39,904 bases of DNA, taken from the NCBI GenBank assembly GCA_937903155.1, contig CALCZU010000036.1:1-39904 (forward strand), in the 5' to 3' direction. Positions 7,816-15,569 of this stretch are shown here, in pieces (position 1 is the first letter of the stretch; each line of letters opens with the position of its first letter). The translations under genes were made by a program, and so were the position numbers. Under the pieces are notes generated by a model. The model was not told the DNA's origin. It made no database searches and was given only the letters and a program-made list of their open reading frames with translations. This DNA comes from an uncultured Bdellovibrionales bacterium. Lineage in GTDB: Bacteria > Bdellovibrionota > FAC87 > UBA2466.

Positions 7816-8601
7816 TTAGTTGGAAAGATGCGAACTGACAACAGCTTTTTTTGGAAACACGAGATTAATTTTATGCAGCTGTCCTAATTGACTTGGTGGG
7901 TTACGTAAAAGCGCGACTAAAGTTTCTTTCTGCTCGAACCAATTTTCGAGATTAAAAATGATTTCCAAACGAGGTCGAACGAGAAAAATTCGGAAATACG
8001 GATAGGTTCCTAAATATACTTCTGAAATTTTAAATTGATCCCCTAAAGTTGTTTTCAACTCTTCGAGGGTTGTCAGCACGCGTGGAAAAGGCCATTCGCG
8101 CATTTCAGTTTCATTTCGAAACGAAACAAACGGAAGGTCGAGCGCTTCCAACATTGAATTTGCGACTTTATCAACCGTCTTTCCATGTTCGTCCAAAAAA
8201 TAAGATTGTCCGCGAAACAAACCAATCGCTCGCGCGCGTTTGGTTTCCACATCGATTAAAAGTTCGTCGGGATATTGTTTTTTAATCGAAACATTTTCAA
8301 CCCAGGGAATTCTCTGCAAAGAATCTGAAACTCGTTTTGGATTAATCACGAGAAGACTCTTCCCTTGGAAATCCGCAAGGTTTGCTTTGACGGTTCCTGG
8401 CGTCAAAGGCCATTCCGATTTCACCTCGACCGTCTTCAATTGAAAAAATTTAATTTTGCCGAACAAAACTTCTAAGTCCGCATGTTGCGAGCCCCAAACT
8501 AATGGCCAGAGTAAGAGCGCGGAGAAAGAAACCGTGATAAATGTTTTTCTAAAAAAAGGTTTTAGGCCTGTTTGAGAAGGAATGATTGTATCTGAATTCA
8601 C
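7816..8601 (-). CDS. ftsQ: Cell division protein FtsQ
   Basis: FtsQ is a bitopic inner-membrane protein that links early and late divisome proteins, together with FtsB and FtsL. A cytoplasmic N-terminus of about 19 residues with F-R-K is followed by one membrane helix (about 20-37), then a POTRA domain (about 53-125; FFQLKTVEVKSEWPL, KSLLVINPKRVSDSLQRIPW and VSIKKQYPDELLIDV), then the FtsQ beta domain. The 261-residue length is usual. Its ATG overlaps the stop of the upstream glycosyltransferase by four bases. Unlike the classical cluster, no murC, murB or ddl gene is next to it. Confidence 0.9.
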   Translation of the reverse strand: MNSDTIIPSQTGLKPFFRKTFITVSFSALLLWPLVWGSQHADLEVLFGKIKFFQLKTVEVKSEWPLTPGTVKANLADFQGKSLLVINPKRVSDSLQRIPWVENVSIKKQYPDELLIDVETKRARAIGLFRGQSYFLDEHGKTVDKVANSMLEALDLPFVSFRNETEMREWPFPRVLTTLEELKTTLGDQFKISEVYLGTYPYFRIFLVRPRLEIIFNLENWFEQKETLVALLRNPPSQLGQLHKINLVFPKKAVVSSHLSN

Positions 8602-9605
8602 GCCGCCCTCGTCTGGGTTTGGAGAGTTTGAATTCCAAAAAAGACTTTTTCATAGGACGGAATAATCTCTGCCCATGAAAATTTTTTGGAAATGGAATTT
8701 TTCAATTGTGTCGCAAGTCCGGTTCTTAATTGAGCGTCCTTCGAAAGCCTCAAGATCATTTCCGCAAAAAGTCGCGTGTTATTCACGGGCAAGATGAATC
8801 CATCATGACTGTCCGTAATATAGGAGCCAATGCCGAGGCCTTCGGACGCAATGACGGGAATATTGGCGCATGCCGAATAAAGCACTGGTAAAAAATGATC
8901 TTGTCGGATGGGAAGATGCAAAAGCAAATCGACTTGCGAAAGAAGCGAGACATCATTGGTTTCAATAATACTGACCGTATTTTCGAGCTGCATTTCCCAC
9001 GTCTGGACTTTGAGATGACGGTAAAGTTCCCCCGTTCCAAAAATTTTAAATTGGATATTGGAGCCTTTTGATTTCAAGTAATGAGCGATACTCATCTGAT
9101 GACTTAAATTGCTTTCACTTTCGAACGAAGCAAATCCTCCGACCGTAAAAGTCGGATCTTCTTTTTTAAGAAGCGGCTCAACGACCGGCTGACCGAAAGG
9201 AAGGTAATGGATTTTCGATTTCGGAATGCCTTCGAGTTCGTTTAAGTATCTTAAATTAAATTCACTGTGCACTACGAACTCGATATTGCGCGGGATCTCA
9301 TCCACTACCTTATTTAACATCATCTGATACCAAGACGGATGGTAATGAGTGGGATGAATAATCGAAACAAAAACCGGAAAAGATGTTTTGTATGCGCCGA
9401 CGAACTTCAGCGTTTCACGCCAGCGATTCGAGATAATCCAAGTCGGTCCGGTCGCGGAAGCCAATAGACCTCGCTTGGAGGGCGAGATTTCGTCGATCGT
9501 AAATTCACAGTTCGGCGCCAAGTGCTCTGAAATGCCTTCAACGGCTTTGCGTTCCCAAGGCAGCACTTCACTCGAAAATAAAATTTTTAGCTGTGGTAGC
9601 CCCAT
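8598..9605 (-). CDS. Glycosyltransferase, GT-B / family 4-like
   Basis: A 335-residue protein with the two-lobed GT-B pattern. The N-terminal half includes LKILFSSEVLPWERKAVEGI and WIISNRWRETLKF. The C-terminal nucleotide-sugar half starts with TVGGFASFESESNLSHQMSI and contains ANIPVIASEGLGIGSYITD and DGFILPVNNTRLFAEMI, the E-x7-E-like donor-binding region of GT1/GT4 glycosyltransferases. Donor and acceptor are unknown; a cell-envelope polysaccharide is likely. It overlaps ftsQ by four bases, so envelope glycosylation and division genes are co-transcribed here. No good ribosome site precedes the ATG. Confidence 0.72.
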   Translation of the reverse strand: MGLPQLKILFSSEVLPWERKAVEGISEHLAPNCEFTIDEISPSKRGLLASATGPTWIISNRWRETLKFVGAYKTSFPVFVSIIHPTHYHPSWYQMMLNKVVDEIPRNIEFVVHSEFNLRYLNELEGIPKSKIHYLPFGQPVVEPLLKKEDPTFTVGGFASFESESNLSHQMSIAHYLKSKGSNIQFKIFGTGELYRHLKVQTWEMQLENTVSIIETNDVSLLSQVDLLLHLPIRQDHFLPVLYSACANIPVIASEGLGIGSYITDSHDGFILPVNNTRLFAEMILRLSKDAQLRTGLATQLKNSISKKFSWAEIIPSYEKVFFGIQTLQTQTRAA

Positions 9606-9620
9606 ATTTTTTTAGAAATG

Positions 9621-9641
9621 GCTGTCATCGCAGATGACAGC
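9621..9641. terminator. Hairpin between LOG and glycosyltransferase genes
   Basis: GCTGTCATC (9621-9629) and GATGACAGC (9633-9641) form a perfect 9-bp stem with a three-base loop in the 57-base gap. In the minus-strand transcript the stem is followed by CATTTCT and then A-rich sequence rather than a U run, so it is more likely a weak or factor-dependent terminator, or an mRNA-stability hairpin, than a strong intrinsic terminator. Confidence 0.35.
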
Positions 9642-9662
9642 ATGAAGAATGACGTTTTCTTA

Positions 9663-10721
9663 TTATACCGCTTGTTCGTTTAAGAAGTCGATAAGGCGTC
9701 TCAGTGAGCCAAAGTCGCGTCTGTCAAAGGGAAAACAGATTCTGGGTAGATGCATCAATTCAGGTTCGTTGGCTTCTTCGGGAAGAGCTGCCGTCACGGT
9801 AATTTTTCCGTGCTGCGTCAATCCTGGGAAATGCTGATTCATGTTCCTCAGCATGGCTTCGCTAACCGGAAACTTTAATCGAATGACTAAATTATTCTTT
9901 ACGTAACGCAGCGAGTGATAATTTCGATAGAAGAAATCAATATGATTCAAAGCTTCTTCACTGGTGTGGAAGATCTTGTAGAGGTACGCGTCTTCTTTAG
10001 AGATAAACCCCTTCTTCAGCATCACATCATTCATAAAGCGTAAGACTTCGGTCCAAAAACCAAATCCAGGAGGCTCTACTAAAACAACGGGGATCGGATT
10101 CATCTTGCCCGTTTGCAGAAGAGTTAAAACTTCGAAAGCCTCGTCGAAAGTACCAACTCCGCCCGGGAAGAATGCAAAGGCGGACGCCTCTTTCACTAAA
10201 AACAATTTACGAGTGAAAAAATACTTATAATTGATCAGCATTTTATTCGAATCGATAAACGTATTTGCACTTTGTTCGAAAGGAAGACGGATATTGAGTC
10301 CAAACCCGCCTAGCAACGTCGCTCCTTCGTTTCCCGCGGCCATGATGCCTGGGCCGCCGCCCGTAATGACCATGTATTTTCGTTCTACGGAATCGGTGGC
10401 GAATTTTTTTGCGAGCTCGTACAGAGGAGTTCCACTGGGAACGCGAGCCGAGCCAAACATTGTAATTTTGGGAAGAGTTCGATAGGGATAGAACATCCGG
10501 AACGAAAACCGGAGTTCTTTTAAAACGGTCGCGACGATTTTTAAGTTGAGCGTTCCGGGACTTTCTTGTGCGAGTCGGACAACGACTTTAAAAATCTCGG
10601 TAAAAATTTTCAGGCGAACCGGTTTTTGTTCGCGTGCCACGCTATGAAGCTTTTTTTCAAGTTCCAACCATTCGGCGGCGGTTCCAGTCTGCGATTTTTC
10701 AGTTTTTTCTTCAGATTTCAA
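9663..10721 (-). CDS. LOG-family nucleotide hydrolase-like protein
   Basis: LOG-family proteins have a Rossmann-like fold and many act as phosphoribohydrolases on nucleoside monophosphates. The signature GGGPGIM (121-127) with GNEGA (130-134), and PGGVGTFDE (186-194), are intact, as is GSARVPSGTPLYELA (90-104). At 352 residues it is longer than usual (about 190-250): about 80 helical residues precede the fold and about 100 follow it. The start is TTG at 10721; there is no in-frame ATG before residue 76, which falls just before the fold, and an AGAGG sequence lies 12-14 bases upstream. It is divergent from the VKOR-DsbA gene. The substrate is unknown. Confidence 0.85.
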   Translation of the reverse strand: MKSEEKTEKSQTGTAAEWLELEKKLHSVAREQKPVRLKIFTEIFKVVVRLAQESPGTLNLKIVATVLKELRFSFRMFYPYRTLPKITMFGSARVPSGTPLYELAKKFATDSVERKYMVITGGGPGIMAAGNEGATLLGGFGLNIRLPFEQSANTFIDSNKMLINYKYFFTRKLFLVKEASAFAFFPGGVGTFDEAFEVLTLLQTGKMNPIPVVLVEPPGFGFWTEVLRFMNDVMLKKGFISKEDAYLYKIFHTSEEALNHIDFFYRNYHSLRYVKNNLVIRLKFPVSEAMLRNMNQHFPGLTQHGKITVTAALPEEANEPELMHLPRICFPFDRRDFGSLRRLIDFLNEQAV

Positions 10722-10759
10722 TTTGCTTCATTAGCCTCTTTAAATGATAATAGCTTCCC

Positions 10760-12016
10760 ATGAAGATTTTTTCATCAAACGCCACTATACGCAAAAAACA
10801 AGTCTACTATACTTGGCAGCTTGTTGCAGCAATTCTAGGACTCGCTGCGAGTCTCTATACATCCATTCAGCATACCCGACTGAAACTGGGAATCCAAGAC
10901 GGGAAAAGCTTTTGTTCCTTGGGCGGATACGTCGACTGCGACGTCGTGAACAATAGCCAGTTCTCGGAAGTTTTCGGCATTCCGCTAGGCACACTGGGCG
11001 CTCTTTTCTTCTGTGTGCTTCTGATCGTGGGAATTCTTTTTCCACCAGAAGATAAGAACTTTGGTTTTGGTCAGCGAGTGCTAGGCTATCTCGCATTTTC
11101 AGCCACCTTGATCGATTTTATCCCGCTCCTCGGAATTCAAATCTTTTACTTAAAAACAATTTGCCTCATGTGCCTGTTTATTTATGCCATGACGCTGACT
11201 CATCTTTTTTTCAACTCGAAACTTGCGGGAGCTAAAGGTTCTTTGATGGAAATGATCTCTGCCGTCGCACGCAGAGGCGTGGGATTGAATCGTAAGCTCA
11301 TCTCAACTCCACGACTGGCCCTTTCTTCTATTTTGCTATTGATGTTCGTCACCATTCTTTTTCTTCTCCCTTCATTTATTAAAAGCGAGACGAACGACTA
11401 TGCAATGATCGACAGCACCGTCGAAAAATTCTTTCTGACTTGGAAAGACAAGCCTCAGAAGAAATTTCCGGTAGATCCGGCCGATGGCGTCTACGGCCTA
11501 TCGCAAGCGAGAGTTCAAGTCGTCGAATTCAGCGACTTTGAATGCCCTTTTTGCAGAAGAATGGCATTTCAGATCCATACGTTTTTGCCTTCTTACAAAG
11601 ATAAGATTCAGTTTGTTTTCAAACACTACCCTTTGGACACCTCGTGCAATCCTAAAATGACGTATCAAATGCACGCCCACGCCTGCAAACTCGCAAGACT
11701 TGCAACCTGTGCATCTGCCGAAAATAAATTCTGGGAGTTTCACGATAAAGTTTTTCTCAGCATGACAGACGATGACGTCAAAGCCGGATGGGACGAAATC
11801 CAAAAGCACGTTTCCAATGTGATCCCGCAAGATCAGATTGAGAAGTGTTTAAAAAGTCCGAAATCATTTGAAGCGGTTTCCGCAAATGTTGCGCTAGGAA
11901 ATCAACTCAACCTTCAAGGCACACCCACAATCTACATCAACGGGAAAGAAGTCTCGATTCCAAAAACTCCCGAAAACTTAAAACGTCTGATCGACCTCGA
12001 ACTTCAAATCCTGTAA
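10760..12016 (+). CDS. VKOR-DsbA fusion, thiol oxidase
   Basis: A single-chain disulfide-forming machine. Residues about 18-155 are a vitamin K epoxide reductase-type membrane domain with four helices, the loop cysteines C52 and C60 (CSLGGYVDC) and the quinone-side pair CLMC (135-138). After another membrane helix (about 187-207) comes a periplasmic thioredoxin/DsbA domain with the active site CPFC (262-265) in FSDFECPFC and the cis-proline loop GTPTIYING (387-395). The fused DsbA-like domain oxidises exported proteins and VKOR passes the electrons to quinone, replacing DsbB. It directly precedes a cluster encoding Cys-rich secreted proteins, which are plausible clients. Confidence 0.92.
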   Translation: MKIFSSNATIRKKQVYYTWQLVAAILGLAASLYTSIQHTRLKLGIQDGKSFCSLGGYVDCDVVNNSQFSEVFGIPLGTLGALFFCVLLIVGILFPPEDKNFGFGQRVLGYLAFSATLIDFIPLLGIQIFYLKTICLMCLFIYAMTLTHLFFNSKLAGAKGSLMEMISAVARRGVGLNRKLISTPRLALSSILLLMFVTILFLLPSFIKSETNDYAMIDSTVEKFFLTWKDKPQKKFPVDPADGVYGLSQARVQVVEFSDFECPFCRRMAFQIHTFLPSYKDKIQFVFKHYPLDTSCNPKMTYQMHAHACKLARLATCASAENKFWEFHDKVFLSMTDDDVKAGWDEIQKHVSNVIPQDQIEKCLKSPKSFEAVSANVALGNQLNLQGTPTIYINGKEVSIPKTPENLKRLIDLELQIL

Positions 12017-12020
12017 GCAT

Positions 12021-12112
12021 CGTCATTGCGAGCGTGCGTAGCACGCGCGGCAATCTTCGCATTGTCGTAAGCACACAGGTTGCCGCGCGTGCTACGCACG
12101 CTCGCAATGACG
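12021..12112. repeat. REP-like palindromic repeat, copy 2 (left edge of gene cluster)
   Basis: A perfect 33-bp inverted repeat: arm 12021-12053 begins CGTCATTGCGAGCGTGCGT and is exactly complementary to 12080-12112, around a 26-base loop. It starts four bases after the VKOR-DsbA stop and could also terminate that transcript. Its left arm differs by one base from copy 3 at 18513-18545. Together the two copies bracket the five-gene cluster at 12216-18502. Confidence 0.9.
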
Positions 12113-12160
12113 GCGTTAGCAACAACTGTCTTCACTTTCCGCGTTATTGATTTACCAATA

Positions 12161-12189
12161 TTGACTCAAAATTTAATAAGTCCTAAGAC
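12161..12189 (+). promoter_or_regulatory. Candidate sigma-70 promoter for regulator-led cluster
   Basis: TTGACT (12161-12166) matches five of six bases of the -35 consensus. It is followed at 17 bases by TAAGAC (12184-12189), a weak -10 with three of six matches. An alternative -10, TTTAAT at 12172-12177, pairs with TTGATT at 12147 at a 19-base spacing. Either would start transcription just before the ATG at 12216. The region is AT-rich and lies between the repeat and the first cluster gene. Confidence 0.35.
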
Positions 12190-12215
12190 TGACAAAAAAG
12201 AGGTCGTGGGGACTC

Positions 12216-14093
12216 ATGGTAAGGGATTTAGAAAACTTGCTCTCAGATGCCTGGCAACTGAGATTAAATATTCAAGGCGAAGAATGCCTCGACGTTTTAA
12301 ATCAGATTAAAGCGCGGTTTAAACTTTTTCAGAATGAAATCAATAGTGAACTTATTGATAAAGCGGTTCAGTCTGCCGACCGCGTCATCCTCATCGAAAT
12401 TATTCTTCTTCATATCTCACTGATGCGTTTGCAAATGAGCGCCCAGAAGAGTCGGGAATTGCTGTTTCATTTGGAGCAGACTCTCGAAACTCACTCTATT
12501 TTAAAACCTTTCTGGTTTTTCTTTGAAAAAGGAATGCAAGTTTTTCGCAGCGGAGACAATACCAATGCATTAGAACTTTTTTCGCTCGCAAGCAGTACCG
12601 CGAAATCTCCTTTTCAAGCTTTGACAGCGAAAATCAATCTTTCCTGCGTGCTTCATAACCTAGGATTGCCGAATGAGATTACAAAGCAAGAAACTCGCAA
12701 AATGCTCGAAGAGCAAAAAAACAATCCTTATATCGAAAATATCCGCAGTCAGTTTGAAGTGATTTGCTTTTACGAAAAATTGCACGCGGGGGATTTTAAA
12801 GCGATTTCAGAGGCGAAAATCGATTACGCCAAAGGAGATCAACTTTCGTTTTTGAAAATTTTGACACTCGAATTGCCGTATCACAAATATTTTTCGATAG
12901 ACCCCGAGCGGAGAGTTCAGTTTTCACTACGTGCTTTAAGAAGATACCAATACGCGTATCGCAACCGAACCTTACTCGGACTCTTGCATCCGGAAGATGA
13001 TAGACAGTTCGAAAGTACGGAGTGGTCGGATAGACTTTATCTCTGGGTCTGGCGATGGCTTACGCAACCGGAGCGATTCAAACTCGAAAAAGTTTTAAAA
13101 ACCCTCCCTCCCTTGCAGGCGAGAAGCGAATTCTACAAGCTGAATAACGAAGATAGACAAATCATTCGAAATTCCCTTCTGTGGCTTTCGTTATTTGATC
13201 CGTCGAGCCGAAGTCAGATTAAAAAGCTTTTAAGTGAAATCAGCTTTTTCGAAAGAGATCCTCTTTATGAAGTGGAAGAGATTGTGATTCACTACTGGAC
13301 GGCCGTTCGCGACGAAGACTCAGCATCCGCGAAAAACCATCAGGATATCTTAGAGAATTTACCTCTCTATCACTCTCAGCATTTATATTTTAAACAGTTG
13401 GTCGAAACGCCCGAACTTCTGATTGAAAAGAACCTTTTAGGAAATCTGCCGGTTTACTTAAAAAATCTTATCAAAGTTCAAACGAATGGCTCTCTCTTCA
13501 TTGTCGATATGGATAGTTTTAAGATAACAGACAATTCCAAAAACAGTTCGAGTATCTCCGAAGAAATGTGTCGATTGATGGAACGGCTGAGCCTGCGCGC
13601 GGATATTTCGTTCGAAGAACTCTTAGCGTGTTGTTTCGGCATTAAACAGATGGATCTTTCGATTCATCAGCCGAAAGTCATGAACTTTATCGCGAAATTA
13701 AAAGCGACTTTTGGGTCTCATTACAGTTTCAAGACAAAGCATAAAAAGCTTTATATCGAAGGCAACTTAAAACTCATCGAGATAAAAAATACAAAATCCC
13801 CCTTCGGCGGGTTATTTTGTCAGCCCGAGTGGCGCGAAATCGTTTACCAGCCTAAATCAGACGCCTATTTCCAGGGACAAGATTTCAGAAAGAAAGAAGT
13901 GCCGATTGCCGATATCGTCAGCCGGACTTTTATTGAAAAACGTTTTAATAAATCCCGAGCCACGACAAATCGGATGATTAGCCAATGGGAAGAAAAGGGC
14001 CTCATCACTCGAATCGGAAAAGCTCGTGCGACTCGCTACTCACTTTCAAAACGTCTCAAAGCCGCTCTTCAACAAGGAGAAATGATCCTATGA
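12216..14093 (+). CDS. Large helical protein with two winged-helix-like domains, probable regulator
   Basis: A 625-residue soluble protein of no recognised family. Residues 1 to about 400 are almost wholly helical with TPR-like texture (for example SLMRLQMSAQKSRELLFHLE and NLSCVLHNLGL). Around residues 435-515, SISEEMCRLMERLSLRADIS through SIHQPKVMNFIAKLKATFG to KKLYIEG has the shape of an OmpR-type winged helix. The C-terminus (about 560-620: IADIVSRTFIEKRFNKSRAT, then WEEKGLITRIGKARATRYSL) is a second winged helix of MarR/GntR-like texture. A helical-repeat part joined to OmpR-like DNA binding recalls SARP/BTAD activators, with the order reversed. It leads the cluster and overlaps the next gene by ATGA, so control of these genes is likely. 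Confidence 0.65.
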   Translation: MVRDLENLLSDAWQLRLNIQGEECLDVLNQIKARFKLFQNEINSELIDKAVQSADRVILIEIILLHISLMRLQMSAQKSRELLFHLEQTLETHSILKPFWFFFEKGMQVFRSGDNTNALELFSLASSTAKSPFQALTAKINLSCVLHNLGLPNEITKQETRKMLEEQKNNPYIENIRSQFEVICFYEKLHAGDFKAISEAKIDYAKGDQLSFLKILTLELPYHKYFSIDPERRVQFSLRALRRYQYAYRNRTLLGLLHPEDDRQFESTEWSDRLYLWVWRWLTQPERFKLEKVLKTLPPLQARSEFYKLNNEDRQIIRNSLLWLSLFDPSSRSQIKKLLSEISFFERDPLYEVEEIVIHYWTAVRDEDSASAKNHQDILENLPLYHSQHLYFKQLVETPELLIEKNLLGNLPVYLKNLIKVQTNGSLFIVDMDSFKITDNSKNSSSISEEMCRLMERLSLRADISFEELLACCFGIKQMDLSIHQPKVMNFIAKLKATFGSHYSFKTKHKKLYIEGNLKLIEIKNTKSPFGGLFCQPEWREIVYQPKSDAYFQGQDFRKKEVPIADIVSRTFIEKRFNKSRATTNRMISQWEEKGLITRIGKARATRYSLSKRLKAALQQGEMIL

Positions 14094-15553
14094 AAACACG
14101 TACCCTCGTTCGATATCTGTCTCTCTTTTTCATCGCGCAATCCGCATTCGCTGGGGTCGAAGACTATGTGGTTAAAACAAAGTCTTATCTTTGTTCTGAC
14201 CCGTTGAAGATGTATGCAGGTTCAGGCGTCCTTTTTAACTTTAAAGAAGAAACCTATGTTTTGACTTCAGACCACGTCGTTTTGAGCGGAACTAAATTCT
14301 GTCACTCGGTTCAGAATGAAAAAACAAAAGAAAAAGAAGCAACGTTAGTGGCTTCTGACTATGGTCGTGGAATTGCCATTTTAAAATTGAAAGAAAAACT
14401 CCCGGCCATTTCATTTGAAGATTTCTTCGCGGATAAGCCGGCCGCTTCGACTAAAGTTCAAGTGATGGGGTTTCCTTGGGAATCCGAGAAATTGGTTTCG
14501 AGAGACAATGGGGTCATCCTTCTTTCAGACAGCGAACGGGGACTCATCCCGCTTCAACCCAAAATGATTGAAGTGACTGGAGGCCATGCCGAATACGGAA
14601 TGAGTGGAGGCATCATCATTTCCTCTGCGGATCAAAAGCTCCTCGGAATTGTCTCGCATCAGGCGTTGAAAGTCGTCGAAGGAGCGGCTTCAAAAGTGGG
14701 CGTCATCTCAAATTCTGTCGCCGCATCTGACCATTTTTTTGCGATTCCCGTATACGCACTGAAAGAAAATATTTTAGACTTCTTGAAAGACCAAAAAGCT
14801 TCAAAAACGTCTTTTGTCCGTGCAGGTTTTGAAGAACTCCAGGGAAAATACGAGACCGCGCATTCTTTCGGCCTTCGGTTTGAGTACCTAGGTCCTATCG
14901 GATCGGGGGGTGGAATTGGCGGTCCTGAGGGAGCTGGAAAAATCGGCGGAAACCCTGAGGGAGAAAATGGGGAAAATACCGAAAAAGTATCGCAAGTGGT
15001 TCTGACGCTTTCTACGCTCGAAGAAACCGCTCAGTGGTCCTCTCCGGCCAGAAAAGTCGTCTTAGAACGGATCAAAAGCTATCTCTTAAAGGGACAAAAA
15101 GTTTCGATTCCGTATTTCGTTGATTATTCAAAAGACTTAAAAGCCGCTAAAAAGATCTATTTTAGATCTCTTTCAGGATTTTTATCACTCTTTACCCAAG
15201 GAACTCTACGCCCCGTCATCATCCTACAAGGCGAAAACGCAAAGACTCAAGTGAAGGATCTCATCGAAAACACAGCCAAGCTATCCGAGATGAATAAAAA
15301 ACTTGTCGCGTTCGCAGGCAAGGTGAATTCGCTCGACTTAAAAAATCTGACGAACCAAATCACGTTGATGACCGAAATTTTAAGCTACGAAGATTATGCT
15401 TCGGTGAATCCCGAATGGATTAAAAATCTCCTCGCCGATAAAACCGGCTGGCAAGTGGGTTTCAATTCAACGGAATTCGAACTGACCGTCGAAATCATGG
15501 CTTTGCTTCATAAGATTAATCAAGATTTGGGCAAGTTGACCTTAATCGAATAG
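14090..15553 (+). CDS. Secreted trypsin-like serine protease homologue, catalytic Asp apparently missing
   Basis: A 487-residue exported protein with signal peptide 1-21 (cleavage after SAFA). Residues about 30-255 form a trypsin/HtrA-type fold: YVLTSDHVVL holds the catalytic His (H62), and EYGMSGGIIIS holds the Ser (S172) in a G-x-S-G-G motif. In SDYGRGIAILKL the position that is Asp in HtrA (D-I-A-x-L) is Gly94, so the triad looks incomplete, although D90 lies four residues earlier. A Gly/Glu-rich linker (about 288-315) leads to an unrecognised helical domain (315-487). ATG at 14090 is chosen for its AAGGAG site and ATGA overlap with the regulator gene. Confidence 0.75.
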   Translation: MKTRTLVRYLSLFFIAQSAFAGVEDYVVKTKSYLCSDPLKMYAGSGVLFNFKEETYVLTSDHVVLSGTKFCHSVQNEKTKEKEATLVASDYGRGIAILKLKEKLPAISFEDFFADKPAASTKVQVMGFPWESEKLVSRDNGVILLSDSERGLIPLQPKMIEVTGGHAEYGMSGGIIISSADQKLLGIVSHQALKVVEGAASKVGVISNSVAASDHFFAIPVYALKENILDFLKDQKASKTSFVRAGFEELQGKYETAHSFGLRFEYLGPIGSGGGIGGPEGAGKIGGNPEGENGENTEKVSQVVLTLSTLEETAQWSSPARKVVLERIKSYLLKGQKVSIPYFVDYSKDLKAAKKIYFRSLSGFLSLFTQGTLRPVIILQGENAKTQVKDLIENTAKLSEMNKKLVAFAGKVNSLDLKNLTNQITLMTEILSYEDYASVNPEWIKNLLADKTGWQVGFNSTEFELTVEIMALLHKINQDLGKLTLIE

Positions 15554-15569
15554 AAATTCGGAGTACGTA

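Noticed and set aside
12080..12310. Frames starting in the palindromic repeat (for example near 12080 and 12125)
   Set aside because: Both arise from the inverted repeat read in opposite directions and continue out of frame into the regulator gene.
13985..14089. Upstream extension of the trypsin-like gene
   Set aside because: It would add 35 residues without a signal peptide inside the regulator gene; ATG at 14090 has AAGGAG and begins a clean signal peptide.
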